Numbered from the stretch's first letter, positions 37,901-47,499 are shown. The stretch is DNA of 64,000 bases from Acetobacterium wieringae (GCF_026646375.1 NZ_JAIPPU010000016.1:1-64000), one strand, 5' to 3'. Numbers and translations are program-made. Notes: generated by a model not told the origin, from the sequence alone.

Positions 37901-38678
37901 TGTTTTCCCAGGTACCAACTGTGAATATGATTCCGCCAAGGCTTTTGAAAACGCTGGCGCAAAACCTGTCATCACCATTTTTAAAAATCAGTCAGCACAG
38001 GATATAACTCACTCCATAGACAAAATGGCTGCACAGATCAGAGCGTCTCAGATCATAATGATTCCTGGTGGGTTTAGTGCTGGGGATCAACCGAACGGCT
38101 CTGGTAAATTTATTGCCTCAGTTTTTAGAAATCCAAAGATGATGGATGCCGTGATGGATTTGCTCAATAACCGGGATGGATTGGTATTGGGGATCTGCAA
38201 TGGCTTCCAGGCGTTGATAAAACTGGGACTGGTGCCCAACGGCGAAATCTGTGGAATTACAGAAGAAATGCCGACATTAACCTTTAACACCATTGGCCGG
38301 CATGTGTCCACCATTCCAATGACACGAATTAGTTCCAATCTATCGCCTTGGCTTGCCAATACCAAGGTCGGGGATATCCACCGTATGCCTATGTCTCATG
38401 GTGAAGGTCGTTTTGTGGCCAGTGATGCGGTACTGAAAACTCTCGTCGAAAACGGTCAGATTGCTACCCAATATGTCGATTTTGAGGGTGCCGCCACCCT
38501 TGATGGCCGCTTCAATCCCAACGGTTCCGTTTATGCGGTTGAAGGCATCACCAGCCTGGATGGCCGGGTACTTGGAAAAATGGGTCACTCCGAACGGATC
38601 GGGAAGAATCTCTACAAAAATATTCCCGGCAATATGGATCAACAGATCTTTAAAGCCGGCGTTAATTATTTTAAATAA
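34941..38678 (+). CDS. purL: phosphoribosylformylglycinamidine synthase, single-chain type
   Basis: Converts FGAR, glutamine and ATP to FGAM. At 1245 residues it is the large fused form: an N-terminal PurS-like region (about 1-160), the two AIRS-like ATPase halves (KNETHNHPTEIEPFGGA near 320 and GATGSSKAHTEE, MPYGGKNALSP) and a C-terminal class I glutaminase from about 980. The glutaminase triad shows in FPGTNCEYDS, the nucleophile Cys in LGICNGFQ and MSHGEGRF. This form is seen in many Clostridia and in Proteobacteria, in contrast to the PurS/Q/L trimer of Bacillus. Start is GTG at 34941, after AGGTGG, directly downstream of the PurBox promoter. Confidence 0.95.
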   Translation: MIKRIFVEKKDEFEVEAKSLTHTFQRILKIQKLESMRIVYRYDVQDVADELFDQIISTILSEPNVDQVFEDYLETRVDEKIFGISYLPGQYDQHADSAIQCIQIVSGERALVKVAKIVVLTGELTQNEFESIKHYMINPVDSQEATLEPFITLVDEVREPNDIKPLDRFITLNGDQLEAFRLDHGFAMTTEDIIFVQNYFNKEEQRNPTITELRVIDTYWSDHCRHTTFLTQIKQVQFLGDDPISQAMKRAHDDYCQARTDLYGENSERPMSLMDLAVIGTKALKKAGRIPDLDESEEINACSINMVVDHDGVDEEWLLMFKNETHNHPTEIEPFGGAATCLGGAIRDPLSGRSYVYQAMRVTGAWDPRAAIEDTLPGKLPQRKISTEAAHGYSSYGNQIGLATGQVTEVYDPGFLAKRMEVGAVIAAAPKENVIRERPTPGDVVLLVGGRTGRDGCGGATGSSKAHTEESILESGAEVQKGNPVEERKIQRLFRSKELANLIKRCNDFGAGGVSVAIGELADSLEIDLDKVPKKYEGLDGTELAISESQERMAVVVDPKDVDTFISMGNAENLEITPVAVVTDSGRLIMKWRGAEILNISRAFLETNGAPQFIDVAVESPTTAKTVDDDPNQDEQFDFINQLKDTLKDLNVASQRGMVEMFDSTIGAGTVAMPYGGKNALSPMDGMVAKIPMIHGDTTTCSMMTFGYNPTIAKTSPFLGGMMGVLESLSKLVAIGGDYKKARLSFQEYFERLGKEPVKWGRPFAALLGAHQVQTAMGTPAIGGKDSMSGSFGELAVPPTLISFAVATAHVESVITSELKSSESLLQLFSLPLDKNGVPDLIAVKAVFDVVIKANREGRILSAKTIGCGGLAEAVAKMAFGNGIGVNINDRIDPDFLFKPLYGGILIESFEILEGSIPIGKTTDSNKIVYGNDAITINELIEVWEAPLRSVYPEKAETVGTVETLSFNTVPTVYCKDKHTKPQVFIPVFPGTNCEYDSAKAFENAGAKPVITIFKNQSAQDITHSIDKMAAQIRASQIIMIPGGFSAGDQPNGSGKFIASVFRNPKMMDAVMDLLNNRDGLVLGICNGFQALIKLGLVPNGEICGITEEMPTLTFNTIGRHVSTIPMTRISSNLSPWLANTKVGDIHRMPMSHGEGRFVASDAVLKTLVENGQIATQYVDFEGAATLDGRFNPNGSVYAVEGITSLDGRVLGKMGHSERIGKNLYKNIPGNMDQQIFKAGVNYFK

Positions 38679-38762
38679 ATTGTAGTTAGTATTTTAAATT
38701 AAGTATAAATAACAAAACTAGTGTTAGAAAATAAAGAAGCAAACACCGAAGGAGATTTAAAA

Positions 38763-39257
38763 ATGAGTACACCAAAAGTTGCTGTTATCATGGGAAGTGA
38801 TTCCGATTTTGACATCGTCAAAAAATGTCTGATTGCACTGGAAAAATTTGGCATTGAATATGATGTACAGGTTATCTCAGCCCACCGTAATCCCCACAAA
38901 ATATTTGACTATGCCACCACTGCCGAAGACCGGGGGATTGAAGTTTTTATTGCTGCCGCCGGGAAAGCTGCCCACCTGCCAGGTGTCATCGCTGGGATCA
39001 CGCCGCTTCCGGTTATTGGCATTCCGATTCAAACCTCTTTTCAAGGCGGATTGGATTCGCTGTTGTCGATCGTTCAGATGCCATCCGGTGTGCCGGTTGC
39101 CACGGTGGCAGTCAATGGTGCCGAAAACGCCGGGATTTTAGCAGCCCAAATGCTGTCAATTAAGTACCCGGAGATTCGTGAAAAAATGAAGGCCTTCAAA
39201 ATTCAGTTAAACGACGAAGTTATCGCTAAAAATGAAAAGGTTCAGGAAATCTTATAA
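38763..39257 (+). CDS. purE: N5-carboxyaminoimidazole ribonucleotide mutase
   Basis: Moves CO2 within N5-CAIR to give CAIR in IMP synthesis. ATG 38763 (GGAGAT upstream) gives 164 residues, the normal class I size; an upstream in-frame extension lacks a ribosome-binding site. Motifs: VAVIMGSDSDFD at the N-terminus, ISAHRNP and the AAAGKAAHLPGV loop. No purK is seen beside it, so either purK lies elsewhere or CO2 is used directly. It follows purL by 84 bases. Confidence 0.96.
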   Translation: MSTPKVAVIMGSDSDFDIVKKCLIALEKFGIEYDVQVISAHRNPHKIFDYATTAEDRGIEVFIAAAGKAAHLPGVIAGITPLPVIGIPIQTSFQGGLDSLLSIVQMPSGVPVATVAVNGAENAGILAAQMLSIKYPEIREKMKAFKIQLNDEVIAKNEKVQEIL

Positions 39258-39307
39258 ACTATTTATAAACACATTATCGATTCAAATCAAATTTTAAGGA
39301 GATTAAG

Positions 39308-40015
39308 ATGGAAAAATTAGAACAGCTGTATGAAGGCAAAGCCAAGAAAGTATTTAAAACCGACGACCCCAACGAATTTATTATTGAGTACAAAGACGAT
39401 GCGACTGCTTTTAATGGTGAGATCAAAGGTAGCATTGGCGGTAAAGGCGTCATCAATAATAAAATGACCGGCGTTATCTTTACAATGTTGGAAGAAAAAG
39501 GCATCCCCACTCATTTTGTTAAAGTACTCTCTGAAAATGAACAATTGGTCAAAGCGGTGACTATTTTCCCATTGGAAGTGATTATCCGCAACACCGCCGC
39601 CGGTTCAATTTGTAAACGTCTTGGTTTGGAAGAAGGTTTGAAGCTGGACTCGCCGATTTTCGAATTTTGCTATAAAAATGATGATTTTGGTGATCCGGTC
39701 ATCAACGATTATCATGCTATCGCCATGAAATTGGCCACTGCTGAAGAAATTGAAGTGATTCGTGAGATGACGTTTAAAATCAATGAGATCTTAAAAACGT
39801 ATTTTCTGGAAAGAGGGATTAACCTGGTAGATTTTAAAATTGAGTTTGGTAAAACCAATGACGGTCAAATTGTTCTGGCCGATGAAATCTCACCGGACAC
39901 CTGTCGTTTTTGGGATGTAAAAACCAATGAAAAATTGGACAAAGATCGCTTCCGTAGAAACCTTGGCCATATCGAAGAGGCTTATGAAGAAATGCTCAAA
40001 CGAGTTCAGGCATAA
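39308..40015 (+). CDS. purC: phosphoribosylaminoimidazole-succinocarboxamide synthase
   Basis: ATP-dependent ligation of CAIR with aspartate to SAICAR. The 235 residues match the family; [10 protein letters not shown] at the N-terminus, [11 protein letters not shown] and [14 protein letters not shown] are diagnostic. Start follows AAGGAG. The next enzyme, purB, is not in the window. Confidence 0.97.
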   Translation: MEKLEQLYEGKAKKVFKTDDPNEFIIEYKDDATAFNGEIKGSIGGKGVINNKMTGVIFTMLEEKGIPTHFVKVLSENEQLVKAVTIFPLEVIIRNTAAGSICKRLGLEEGLKLDSPIFEFCYKNDDFGDPVINDYHAIAMKLATAEEIEVIREMTFKINEILKTYFLERGINLVDFKIEFGKTNDGQIVLADEISPDTCRFWDVKTNEKLDKDRFRRNLGHIEEAYEEMLKRVQA

Positions 40016-40084
40016 AAAATACTGATGTCATAAAAAAGCAAGTGCGGGAAAATTAAATCAAATACCTGGAGGATACACACACCA

Positions 40085-41473
40085 ATGATAAATGACAAGT
40101 TTCGCGATGAATGTGGAATAATGGGGGCCTACCTCAAATCGAAAGAGAATAATTGTTCTTCCTATATCTATTATGGACTTTATGCGCTTCAGCACCGCGG
40201 TCAGGAAAGCGCTGGTATATCAGTTAACAAAGATGGAAAGATTTTGACTCACAAAGAAACTGGCCTGGTCTGTGATGCTTTTAAAGGCAACGTATTAAAA
40301 CAGCTTAAAGGCAATATCGGAATCGGTCACGTTCGTTATTCCACGTCTGGCGAAGATGGGGTCACGAATGCTCAACCGTTAACGGTTAATCACAGTATGG
40401 GCCAAATAGCTTTGGCACATAATGGAAATCTCATCAATGATAGTGCTTTACGGAACATGCTGGAAGACTCTGGCGTTGTTTTTCAGACGACTATTGATAC
40501 CGAGGTAATGGTCAACATTTTAGCCAGAGGTCTGCGACACGGGATGATTGAAGCAATTCAGCGAATGGTTGAAATCATCAAGGGGGCCTATGCCCTGGTG
40601 ATCACGGTTGGTGATAAACTGGTAGGCGTTCGTGATCCCTATGGTTTGCGGCCACTTTGTATTGGTAAGAAAGATGAAGATTATTTTTTGACATCGGAAA
40701 GCTGTGCCTTGGATGCGATCGGGGCCGAACTGGTTCGTGATGTTGAGCCTGGCGAAATTGTCGTCATTGACGAAAGCGGATTAACCAGTTATGGTCAAAA
40801 CAATTGGGTAAAAAAGAAAGCCTGTATTTTTGAACTAATTTATTTTGCTCGTCCGGATTCGGTGATGGATGAAACCTCAGTTTATGCGGCGCGTCATAAA
40901 GCTGGTGAAATTCTCGCCAAAGAGTCACCGGTTGAAGCCGATGTTGTCATTGGGGTACCGGATTCAGGAATTGGTGCGGCCATCGGTTATGCTGAAGCTT
41001 CAGGAATTCCTTATGGTGTTGGCTTGATTAAAAACAAATACATTGGCCGAACCTTTATTCAGCCCAATCAGAAGTTGAGAGAAGAAGGGGTACGGATAAA
41101 GCTGAACCCCTTAAAAGAAACCATTAAAGGTAAACGAGTCATTATTATTGATGATTCCATTGTTCGGGGAACCACCTCAAAACGTTTGGTTGAAATTTTA
41201 AGACAGGCCGGTGCAACTGAGGTTCATTTCCGGGTCACCAGCCCACCAGTAGCGCACACCTGCCATTTTGGGATTGATACCCCCCGGCGAAAATACCTGA
41301 TTGGTGCCAAGAAAACCGTCGAAGAAATCAGAGAAATTCTTGGTGCCGATTCGCTGGCCTACATTTCACTGGATGGCTTAACGGAATCAGTTGGCGGTAA
41401 AACAACCTTCTGCCGTGCCTGCTTTGACGGGGAATACCCGATGGAAGTACCAGTTTTAAATGCTAACGACTAA
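40085..41473 (+). CDS. purF: amidophosphoribosyltransferase
   Basis: First step of purine synthesis, forming phosphoribosylamine from PRPP and glutamine. The 462-residue protein has a nine-residue propeptide before Cys10 (CGIMGAY), which becomes the N-terminal nucleophile after cleavage. The glutaminase half contains HVRYSTSG and the transferase half the PRPP motif VIIIDDSIVRGTTS. Cysteines at ACIFE, HTCHFG and CRACFDGEYP match the [4Fe-4S] type known from Bacillus, which is oxygen-sensitive. A stem-loop terminator follows in the unusually long 206-base gap to purM. Confidence 0.96.
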   Translation: MINDKFRDECGIMGAYLKSKENNCSSYIYYGLYALQHRGQESAGISVNKDGKILTHKETGLVCDAFKGNVLKQLKGNIGIGHVRYSTSGEDGVTNAQPLTVNHSMGQIALAHNGNLINDSALRNMLEDSGVVFQTTIDTEVMVNILARGLRHGMIEAIQRMVEIIKGAYALVITVGDKLVGVRDPYGLRPLCIGKKDEDYFLTSESCALDAIGAELVRDVEPGEIVVIDESGLTSYGQNNWVKKKACIFELIYFARPDSVMDETSVYAARHKAGEILAKESPVEADVVIGVPDSGIGAAIGYAEASGIPYGVGLIKNKYIGRTFIQPNQKLREEGVRIKLNPLKETIKGKRVIIIDDSIVRGTTSKRLVEILRQAGATEVHFRVTSPPVAHTCHFGIDTPRRKYLIGAKKTVEEIREILGADSLAYISLDGLTESVGGKTTFCRACFDGEYPMEVPVLNAND

Positions 41474-41561
41474 ATTATAAGTGAAACTAAACTTGCTTAA
41501 CTAAAAAATGGTAATCGCAATACTGCTGCGATCTTTTAGTCCAGCTTTGCATGAAACACCA

Positions 41562-41587
41562 GAAAAATCCAGAATGTGGATTTTTTC
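41562..41587 (+). terminator. intra-operon terminator between purF and purM
   Basis: AAAAATCCA (41563-41571) and TGGATTTTT (41577-41585) form a 9-base stem with a 5-base loop, ending in a T-run. It would reduce transcription of the later pur genes or be overcome by another promoter. Confidence 0.65.
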
Positions 41588-41589
41588 AA

Positions 41590-41662
41590 GGTTGTGGGCA
41601 GTCACCAACTACAAGCAACCAATGTTTGATGTATTTTTATTGCACAATTACTTGGAACTAAA
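41590..41662. repeat. possible degraded fragment of the intergenic repeat family
   Basis: GGGCAGTCACCAACTACAAGC near 41597-41617 matches GGGCAGTCGCCAACTACAAGC of the 7.1 kb element with one change, and a weaker match to its right end (CACAATTACTTGGAACTAAA) follows near 41643-41662. Confidence 0.4.
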
Positions 41663-41679
41663 AAATAGATGGAGGAAAC

Positions 41680-42726
41680 ATGTCAGAAAATCAGATAAAA
41701 ACAGATGCCTATCGACAAGCCGGAGTGGACGTGGAAGCGGGTTACGAATCGGTTAAATTGATGAAAGCCGATGTCCAAAGGACTTTTAACGCTCGGGTTC
41801 TTTCGCACCTGGGCGGATTTGGTGGGTTGTTCGAACTACCCGAAGGTTATCAAAAACCAGTCCTGGTTTCCGGAACGGATGGCGTTGGTACTAAACTACG
41901 GCTGGCTTTTATGATGGATCGCCATGATACCATTGGCATCGACTGTGTAGCGATGTGTGTTAATGATATCCTGTGTCAGGGTGCCCAACCTATGTTTTTT
42001 CTGGACTACATAGCCTGTGGCAAAAACTATCCGGAAAAAATTGCGACGATCGTTAAAGGGATTGCCGAAGGCTGTATTCAGGGAAATATGGCCTTAATCG
42101 GTGGCGAAACGGCAGAAATGCCTGACATGTATGGATTGGAAGAGTATGATTTAGCTGGTTTTGCAGTGGGGATCGTCGAAAAAGATGATATTGTTACTGG
42201 TGTAAATATAGTTGAAGGTGATGTGCTGGTGGGACTGCCATCCTCCGGAGTCCACAGTAATGGTTTTTCACTGGTACGAAAGGTCTTATTCAAAGATCTG
42301 TCGCTGGATGTCAATACCTATGTGGACGATCTGGGCATGAGTCTTGGCGAAGCCCTGCTGACACCGACACGTATTTATGTAAAAGCCTTGGCCGATTTGA
42401 TCAAACCTTGTAAAATCAAGGGCATGAGCCATATTACCGGCGGCGGTTTTTATGAGAATATTCCCCGGATGATTCCTGATGGACTTTGCGCCAAGATCGA
42501 TACCAGTGTGATTGAAACCCTGCCAATTTTTAAATTTATTCAAGAAGCTGGTAGAATTCCCTCTGAAAGTATGTATGCCACCTTTAATATGGGGATTGGT
42601 CTGGTGGCCGTTCTGCCAGCTGACCAGGTTGAAGCCTTTGTATCCGGTTTAACAGCTAAAGGCGAAAAACCAGTTATTCTTGGCTCCATTGTTAAAGGAG
42701 AGGAAAAAATCGAGCTATGTCTGTAA
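41680..42726 (+). CDS. purM: phosphoribosylformylglycinamidine cyclo-ligase
   Basis: Closes FGAM to aminoimidazole ribonucleotide with ATP. The 348 residues show the family landmarks: [15 protein letters not shown] at the N-terminus, [28 protein letters not shown] and [13 protein letters not shown]. Start follows GGAGGAA. Overlaps purN by 10 bases. Confidence 0.97.
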   Translation: MSENQIKTDAYRQAGVDVEAGYESVKLMKADVQRTFNARVLSHLGGFGGLFELPEGYQKPVLVSGTDGVGTKLRLAFMMDRHDTIGIDCVAMCVNDILCQGAQPMFFLDYIACGKNYPEKIATIVKGIAEGCIQGNMALIGGETAEMPDMYGLEEYDLAGFAVGIVEKDDIVTGVNIVEGDVLVGLPSSGVHSNGFSLVRKVLFKDLSLDVNTYVDDLGMSLGEALLTPTRIYVKALADLIKPCKIKGMSHITGGGFYENIPRMIPDGLCAKIDTSVIETLPIFKFIQEAGRIPSESMYATFNMGIGLVAVLPADQVEAFVSGLTAKGEKPVILGSIVKGEEKIELCL

Positions 42727-43355
42727 AAGCTTTAAAAAAAATCGGGGTGCTGGTTTCCGGCGGCGGGACAAATTTTCAGTCTCTGATTGACACTATTCAT
42801 CACAAATATGGTGAAATAGTGGTGGTAATTTCAAATAACCGTCATGCCTTTGGTCTGGAACGGGGCGAAGCCGCCGGGATTCCGTCAGTAGCCATCAATC
42901 CCAAAGGCTATCCCAGCAATGAAGCCTTTGATCAAAAAATTGTTGAAATCCTAAGAGGGTATGAAGTCGACTTGGTGGTGCTGGCCGGATATATGAAAAT
43001 TATTACCCCGGCCTTTGTGGAAGCTTATCCCAATGCTATTATCAACATTCATCCCGCCCTGATTCCATCTTTTTGCGGGCCTGGTTTTTACGGGATGCAT
43101 GTTCATCAGGCCGTCATCGATTATGGTGTCAAGGTAACCGGGGCAACGGTTCATTTTGTTAACGAAGTGGCTGATGGCGGCCCGGTGATTCTGCAAGAAA
43201 CCGTTACTGTCGCCGATGGCGACACCCCAGAAACGATCCAGCAGAAAGTTCTTAAAATAGAACACGAGCTTTTACCACAGGCGGTGAAGGCATTTTGTCT
43301 TGACCAATTATCAGTGGAAGGCCGAGTAGTCAGAAATAAAGCAGTATCAAAGTAA
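42717..43355 (+). CDS. purN: phosphoribosylglycinamide formyltransferase
   Basis: Transfers a formyl group from 10-formyltetrahydrofolate to GAR. The 212-residue protein has [15 protein letters not shown] for phosphate binding and [10 protein letters not shown] containing the catalytic Asn-x-His, plus [13 protein letters not shown] with the catalytic Asp. [11 protein letters not shown] replaces the more usual GxxG-x-HxHxAV. It is slightly longer than the E. coli enzyme. The start lies inside purM. Confidence 0.95.
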   Translation: MSVKALKKIGVLVSGGGTNFQSLIDTIHHKYGEIVVVISNNRHAFGLERGEAAGIPSVAINPKGYPSNEAFDQKIVEILRGYEVDLVVLAGYMKIITPAFVEAYPNAIINIHPALIPSFCGPGFYGMHVHQAVIDYGVKVTGATVHFVNEVADGGPVILQETVTVADGDTPETIQQKVLKIEHELLPQAVKAFCLDQLSVEGRVVRNKAVSK

Positions 43356-43401
43356 ATAAAACATAGGGAACTTGTTAGAGTTAAAAATTTGGAGGAATAG
43401 A

Positions 43402-44931
43402 ATGAGAGCATTGTTAAGCGTATCGGATAAACGTGGGATTGTTGAATTTGCAAAAAAACTGGCCGAAATGGGCTGGGAAATCCTGTCTACCGGGGGAACC
43501 GCCAAAGCCCTGAGAGAAGCTGGATTGACAATTACCGGCGTCTCTGAAGTGACCGACTTTCCGGAATGCCTAGACGGACGAGTCAAAACCCTGCATCCTA
43601 AAATTCACGGTGGGATTCTGGGCATCCGCAACAATCCTGATCACCAGAAACAGATGGCGGAGCTTGAGATTACCCCCATCGACTTGTTGGTCATCAACCT
43701 CTATCCATTTAAAAACACCATCTTAAAAGAAGGAGTTGCTTTCTCCGATGCGGTCGAAAACATCGATATCGGCGGACCAACGATGCTGCGATCGGCAGCT
43801 AAAAACTTCAATGATGTGACCGTGGTTGTTGATCCGGAAGACTATCCCGTGGTTTTGGCTGAGCTGGAAGCAAACGGCCAAACGAACTATGAAACCCGCT
43901 ATAACCTGGCCTTAAAAGTGTTTGAAACGACCGCCAACTATGACACGATGATTGCTGACTATTTAAGAAAACGGATCGACGGGGAAGTCTTAAAAGACAC
44001 CATCACAATGACCTTTGAGAAGGTTCAGGATCTTCGCTATGGTGAAAATCCACATCAAAAAGCCGCTTTCTATGGCGAAGTGATTCCAGTTAAAGGTGCC
44101 CTCACCGCCGCCAAACAACTCCAGGGCAAAGAACTTTCCTACAATAATATCAATGACACCAACGGGGCCCTGGAAATCCTCAAGGAATATGGGGATGAAC
44201 CCACCATTGTCGCGGTTAAGCATGCTAATCCCTGTGGCATTGCCAGTGACGAAAAAATTGCGGTGGCTTATAAAAAAGCCCATGACAGTGATCCGGTTTC
44301 CATTTTTGGTGGTATTATTGCTTCGAATCGCTTAATCGATGATGCCGCCGCCAAAGAAATGGTGGAAACCTTCCTGGAAGTCATCGTTGCACCCGGATTT
44401 ACACCGGAAGCATTGGCGGTTCTGGCAGCGAAACCGAATCTGAGGTTATTGGAGCTGGCTGACATCACGCACAACGAACCCAGCTATGAAGTAAAAAAAG
44501 TGATGGGTGGTCTATTGGTTCAGGAACGGGATACCAGGTTGTATGATGAGTTAAAAGTCGTCACCAAACGCCAGCCCAGCGAAGCCGAAATGGCCGAATT
44601 ACTGTTTGCCTGGAAAGCGGTTAAGAACACCAAATCCAACGCTATCAGTCTGACTAAAAACAAATGTCTGATTGCCAATGGACCGGGTCAGGTCAATCGG
44701 GTTGGTGCCCTGGAAAACGCCATTCGTCAGGCCGGCGAAAACGTTAAAGGAGCAGTGATGGCATCCGATGCCTTCTTCCCCTTTGACGACAGCGTCAAAG
44801 CCGCCGCCGCCGCAGGTATTACCGCCATCATCCAACCCGGTGGGGCCGGAAAAGATGCGGATTCAATCAAAGCCTGTGATGAGGCGGGGATTGCGATGGT
44901 ATTTACAGGTATGCGCCACTTTAAACACTAG
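43402..44931 (+). CDS. purH: bifunctional AICAR formyltransferase / IMP cyclohydrolase
   Basis: Final two steps to IMP. ATG 43402 (TTGGAGGAA upstream) gives 509 residues; a TTG ten codons earlier is unlikely. The N-terminal MGS-like cyclohydrolase (about 1-200) shows [13 protein letters not shown] and [17 protein letters not shown]; the C-terminal formyltransferase (from about 205) shows LRYGENPHQ, the catalytic KHANPCG and GPGQVNRV. It ends about 30 bases before a palindromic region and terminator. Confidence 0.97.
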   Translation: MRALLSVSDKRGIVEFAKKLAEMGWEILSTGGTAKALREAGLTITGVSEVTDFPECLDGRVKTLHPKIHGGILGIRNNPDHQKQMAELEITPIDLLVINLYPFKNTILKEGVAFSDAVENIDIGGPTMLRSAAKNFNDVTVVVDPEDYPVVLAELEANGQTNYETRYNLALKVFETTANYDTMIADYLRKRIDGEVLKDTITMTFEKVQDLRYGENPHQKAAFYGEVIPVKGALTAAKQLQGKELSYNNINDTNGALEILKEYGDEPTIVAVKHANPCGIASDEKIAVAYKKAHDSDPVSIFGGIIASNRLIDDAAAKEMVETFLEVIVAPGFTPEALAVLAAKPNLRLLELADITHNEPSYEVKKVMGGLLVQERDTRLYDELKVVTKRQPSEAEMAELLFAWKAVKNTKSNAISLTKNKCLIANGPGQVNRVGALENAIRQAGENVKGAVMASDAFFPFDDSVKAAAAAGITAIIQPGGAGKDADSIKACDEAGIAMVFTGMRHFKH

Positions 44932-44963
44932 TTTCGCGTCGATAATTGCCCGACTTCTGCACT

Positions 44964-45025
44964 GGAGATGGTTTAGGCCTCGGTCACGTATTATTGATAC
45001 GCTTCCGTTGGCCAAAACCGTCTCC
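44964..45025. repeat. 62-base imperfect hairpin between purH and purD
   Basis: GGAGATGGTTTAGGCC (44964-44979) pairs with GGCCAAAACCGTCTCC (45010-45025) with one mismatch and one G-U, and an inner CGTAT/ATACG stem surrounds the loop. No T-run follows, so it is not a terminator by itself. Confidence 0.55.
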
Positions 45026-45078
45026 GCCTTGAATTCGAACAATTTTCTTGGCAAAACGGGGTTTGATTGATTGAGTAG

Positions 45079-45103
45079 GGGCGATCCGTGATCGCCCGTT
45101 TTA
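45079..45103 (+). terminator. terminator-like hairpin upstream of purD
   Basis: GGGCGATC (45079-45086) and GATCGCCC (45090-45097) form a perfect 8-base stem with a 3-base loop, followed by GTTTTAAGTTCTTTTT. Expression of purD may be attenuated here. Confidence 0.6.
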
Positions 45104-45152
45104 AGTTCTTTTTAAAGATTTGGAAAACAAAAAGCAAAACGAGGAGAGACAG

Positions 45153-46409
45153 ATGAAGATATTAATGATTGGATCCGGTGGTCGCGAACATGTGTTGACA
45201 TGGAAGCTTGCCCAAAGTCCCCGGGTAGAAAAAATATATGCAGCCCCAGGTAACGGCGGAATGGCAGAATTGGCCCAATGTGTGGATTTGTCGGTGGAAG
45301 ATATTTCCGGCTGTTTGGCCTTTGCCAAAGAACATCAGATTGATCTTACTGTTATCGGGCCTGAAGTCCCTCTGGTGATGGGGATGGTTGATGCCTTTGA
45401 AGCGGAAGGATTAAAAGTTTTTGGTCCCAATAAACACTGCGCCCAGTTTGAGGGCAGCAAAGCTTTTACCAAGGAATTTTTATTCCGTCATAATATTCCC
45501 ACTGCAGCCTATAAAGAATATACCGATTATGATGAAATTATCAAAGATCTGGGTGTTTATGGCTATCCAATGGTGATCAAGGCGGATGGTCTGGCCGCTG
45601 GTAAAGGGGTACTGATCCCCGAAAATGAAGCTGATGCCCGGGTAGGAATGGAAATGATCATGAAAAAACGGGAATTCGGTGAAGCTGGTGATAAGGTCGT
45701 TATCGAAGAATTCTTAACCGGACAGGAAGCTTCGATGCTTTGTTTTGTCGATGGCAAAACGATTGTCCCGATGGAAAGTGCGCAGGACTACAAACGAGCC
45801 TATGACAATGATGAGGGGTTGAATACCGGTGGGATGGGAACCTATTCCCCCAATGTGCTGTTTGCCGATGAGACCCTGAATAAGCGAATCAAAGCCGAAA
45901 TCCTGGATCCGATTATTAGTGGTTTTATTGCCGACGGCATGGACTTCAAAGGTATTTTGTTTATTGGCTTAATGATTGAAAATGGTGTCCCAAAGGTTCT
46001 GGAATTCAATGTTCGCTTTGGCGATCCTGAAGCCCAGAGCGTATTGATGCGGATGGAATCGGATCTGGTTGACATCATGGAGGCCGTCATCGATGGCAGG
46101 CTGGCTGACTGTGAGATCAAATGGAGTAATAAAGAAGCTGTTTGCGTGGTTATCGCCTCCGGCGGCTACCCCGGTTCTTACGAAAAAGGCAAGGTCATCA
46201 CTGGCATTCAAGATGTGAAAGACTGTGTCGTTTTTCACGCCGGAACCAAGCTTGTCAATGGTGAACTACAAACCAACGGCGGCCGGGTTCTCTGTATTAC
46301 TGCGCTGGGCGAAACCCGTGAAGTTGCCAGAAAAACAGTCTACGCCAATATCGGAAAAATTCACTTTGATGGTGCCCAATACCGTACCGATATTGCCAAA
46401 TTTAATTAA
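45153..46409 (+). CDS. purD: phosphoribosylamine--glycine ligase
   Basis: ATP-grasp enzyme making GAR from phosphoribosylamine and glycine. ATG 45153 after GAGGAGAGAC gives 418 residues; an 11-codon extension is not supported. Motifs: MIGSGGREHVLTWKL at the N-terminus, VIKADGLAAGKGV in the ATP-grasp core, and EFNVRFGDPEAQ binding metal. The last pur gene of the cluster, ended by a terminator. Two hairpins precede it. Confidence 0.97.
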   Translation: MKILMIGSGGREHVLTWKLAQSPRVEKIYAAPGNGGMAELAQCVDLSVEDISGCLAFAKEHQIDLTVIGPEVPLVMGMVDAFEAEGLKVFGPNKHCAQFEGSKAFTKEFLFRHNIPTAAYKEYTDYDEIIKDLGVYGYPMVIKADGLAAGKGVLIPENEADARVGMEMIMKKREFGEAGDKVVIEEFLTGQEASMLCFVDGKTIVPMESAQDYKRAYDNDEGLNTGGMGTYSPNVLFADETLNKRIKAEILDPIISGFIADGMDFKGILFIGLMIENGVPKVLEFNVRFGDPEAQSVLMRMESDLVDIMEAVIDGRLADCEIKWSNKEAVCVVIASGGYPGSYEKGKVITGIQDVKDCVVFHAGTKLVNGELQTNGGRVLCITALGETREVARKTVYANIGKIHFDGAQYRTDIAKFN

Positions 46410-46467
46410 CCAAAATTAAAGCTAGAATGTGGAACTTAAGCATAAAGACTCATCGATGGATAAGACC

Positions 46468-46499
46468 AACCCATTAATTTTAAGAATTAGTGGGTTTTT
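46468..46499 (+). terminator. terminator of the purine operon
   Basis: AACCCATTAATT (46468-46479) pairs with AATTAGTGGGTT (46485-46496), one G-U pair, followed by TTT. Located 59 bases after purD. Confidence 0.8.
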
Positions 46500-46510
46500 C
46501 CATTTTAGGT

Positions 46511-46539
46511 TTGCACTGGGTTGAATTAAAGTCTAAAAT
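46511..46539 (+). promoter_or_regulatory. sigma-A promoter of proC
   Basis: TTGCAC (46511-46516), 17-base spacer, TAAAAT (46534-46539). It gives a leader of about 140 bases; I see no T-box or riboswitch in it. Confidence 0.6.
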
Positions 46540-46683
46540 AGAGGGTATAAAAAATTTAAGAATCTTGGCACTAAAAATCAATCAGCATCGTAATGACTGA
46601 TCCGTCCATGAGAATCTATTGAAGAAATTCATTGATCGGTGCAAGTCAGAAACAGCTGATTAGCATAAGACTGAGGAGTTAAA

Positions 46684-47499
46684 GTGAAAAGTAATATTGG
46701 TTTTATCGGTTGCGGAAACATGGCAAAAGCTATGATTGGTGGTTTAGTGAAGGGGGAATTATTCCTTCCGGAAAATATTCATTGTTATGATCCTTCAGAA
46801 GTGGCAAGAGCTCAGGTAGCGGCAGAATTTGGGGTTAATGTTCAGGAATCCAATGTAGCCGTAGCTGCCCAGGCTGACTATCTGGTTTTGGCGGTCAAAC
46901 CTTTTTTATATGGCAAGGTAATGGAGGAAATTGCCGGGAGTATTAAGCCTTCAGTGATTATCGTCTCGATTGCGGTGGGTGTTGGTTTTGAAGATATTAA
47001 GGGGTTTTTAGGCAGAGAAATTAAAGTAATCAGAACCCAGCCCAGTACGCCAGCATTTGTCGGAGAATCCGATTCGACTCTGTGTCCGGATGGTCAGATG
47101 ACACCGGAAGATATCGCGGATGTTATCATGATTTTTGAAAGCTTCGGTAAAGCAGAAATTATTAGTGAAAAGCTGATGGAAGTAGTGCCCGGAATCGCCA
47201 GCTCAGCACCGGCATATACGATGCTGCTGATTGAGGCCATGGCCGATGGTGGAGTACTCCATGGTTTTCCCCGTGACCAGGCATACCGTCTGTCAGCTCA
47301 GGCAGTTTACGGCGCCGCCAAACTGGTTCTCGAATCCGGCGAACACCCCGGAAAACTGAAAGATCAGATCTGTACCCCAGGGGGAACTACTATCGAAGCT
47401 GTCCGGGTGCTGGAAGCCAAAGGCTTCAGAGATGCAGTCATTTCAGCCGTTGACGCCTGTGCCAGAAAATCATTGGCAATGAGTAAGAAACAAGATTAA
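46684..47499 (+). CDS. proC: pyrroline-5-carboxylate reductase
   Basis: Last step of proline synthesis, NAD(P)H-dependent reduction of pyrroline-5-carboxylate. The 271 residues have the Rossmann motif IGFIGCGNMAKAMIGG at the N-terminus, LAVKPF, IRTQPSTP and the C-terminal GGTTIEAVRVLEAKGFRDAV signature. The start is GTG at 46684 with GAGGAG five bases upstream. No other proline gene is near, so it is its own unit. Confidence 0.96.
   Translation: MKSNIGFIGCGNMAKAMIGGLVKGELFLPENIHCYDPSEVARAQVAAEFGVNVQESNVAVAAQADYLVLAVKPFLYGKVMEEIAGSIKPSVIIVSIAVGVGFEDIKGFLGREIKVIRTQPSTPAFVGESDSTLCPDGQMTPEDIADVIMIFESFGKAEIISEKLMEVVPGIASSAPAYTMLLIEAMADGGVLHGFPRDQAYRLSAQAVYGAAKLVLESGEHPGKLKDQICTPGGTTIEAVRVLEAKGFRDAVISAVDACARKSLAMSKKQD

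Noticed and set aside
46540-46683. T-box or proline-responsive leader before proC
   Set aside because: No T-box sequence or terminator with anti-terminator was found.
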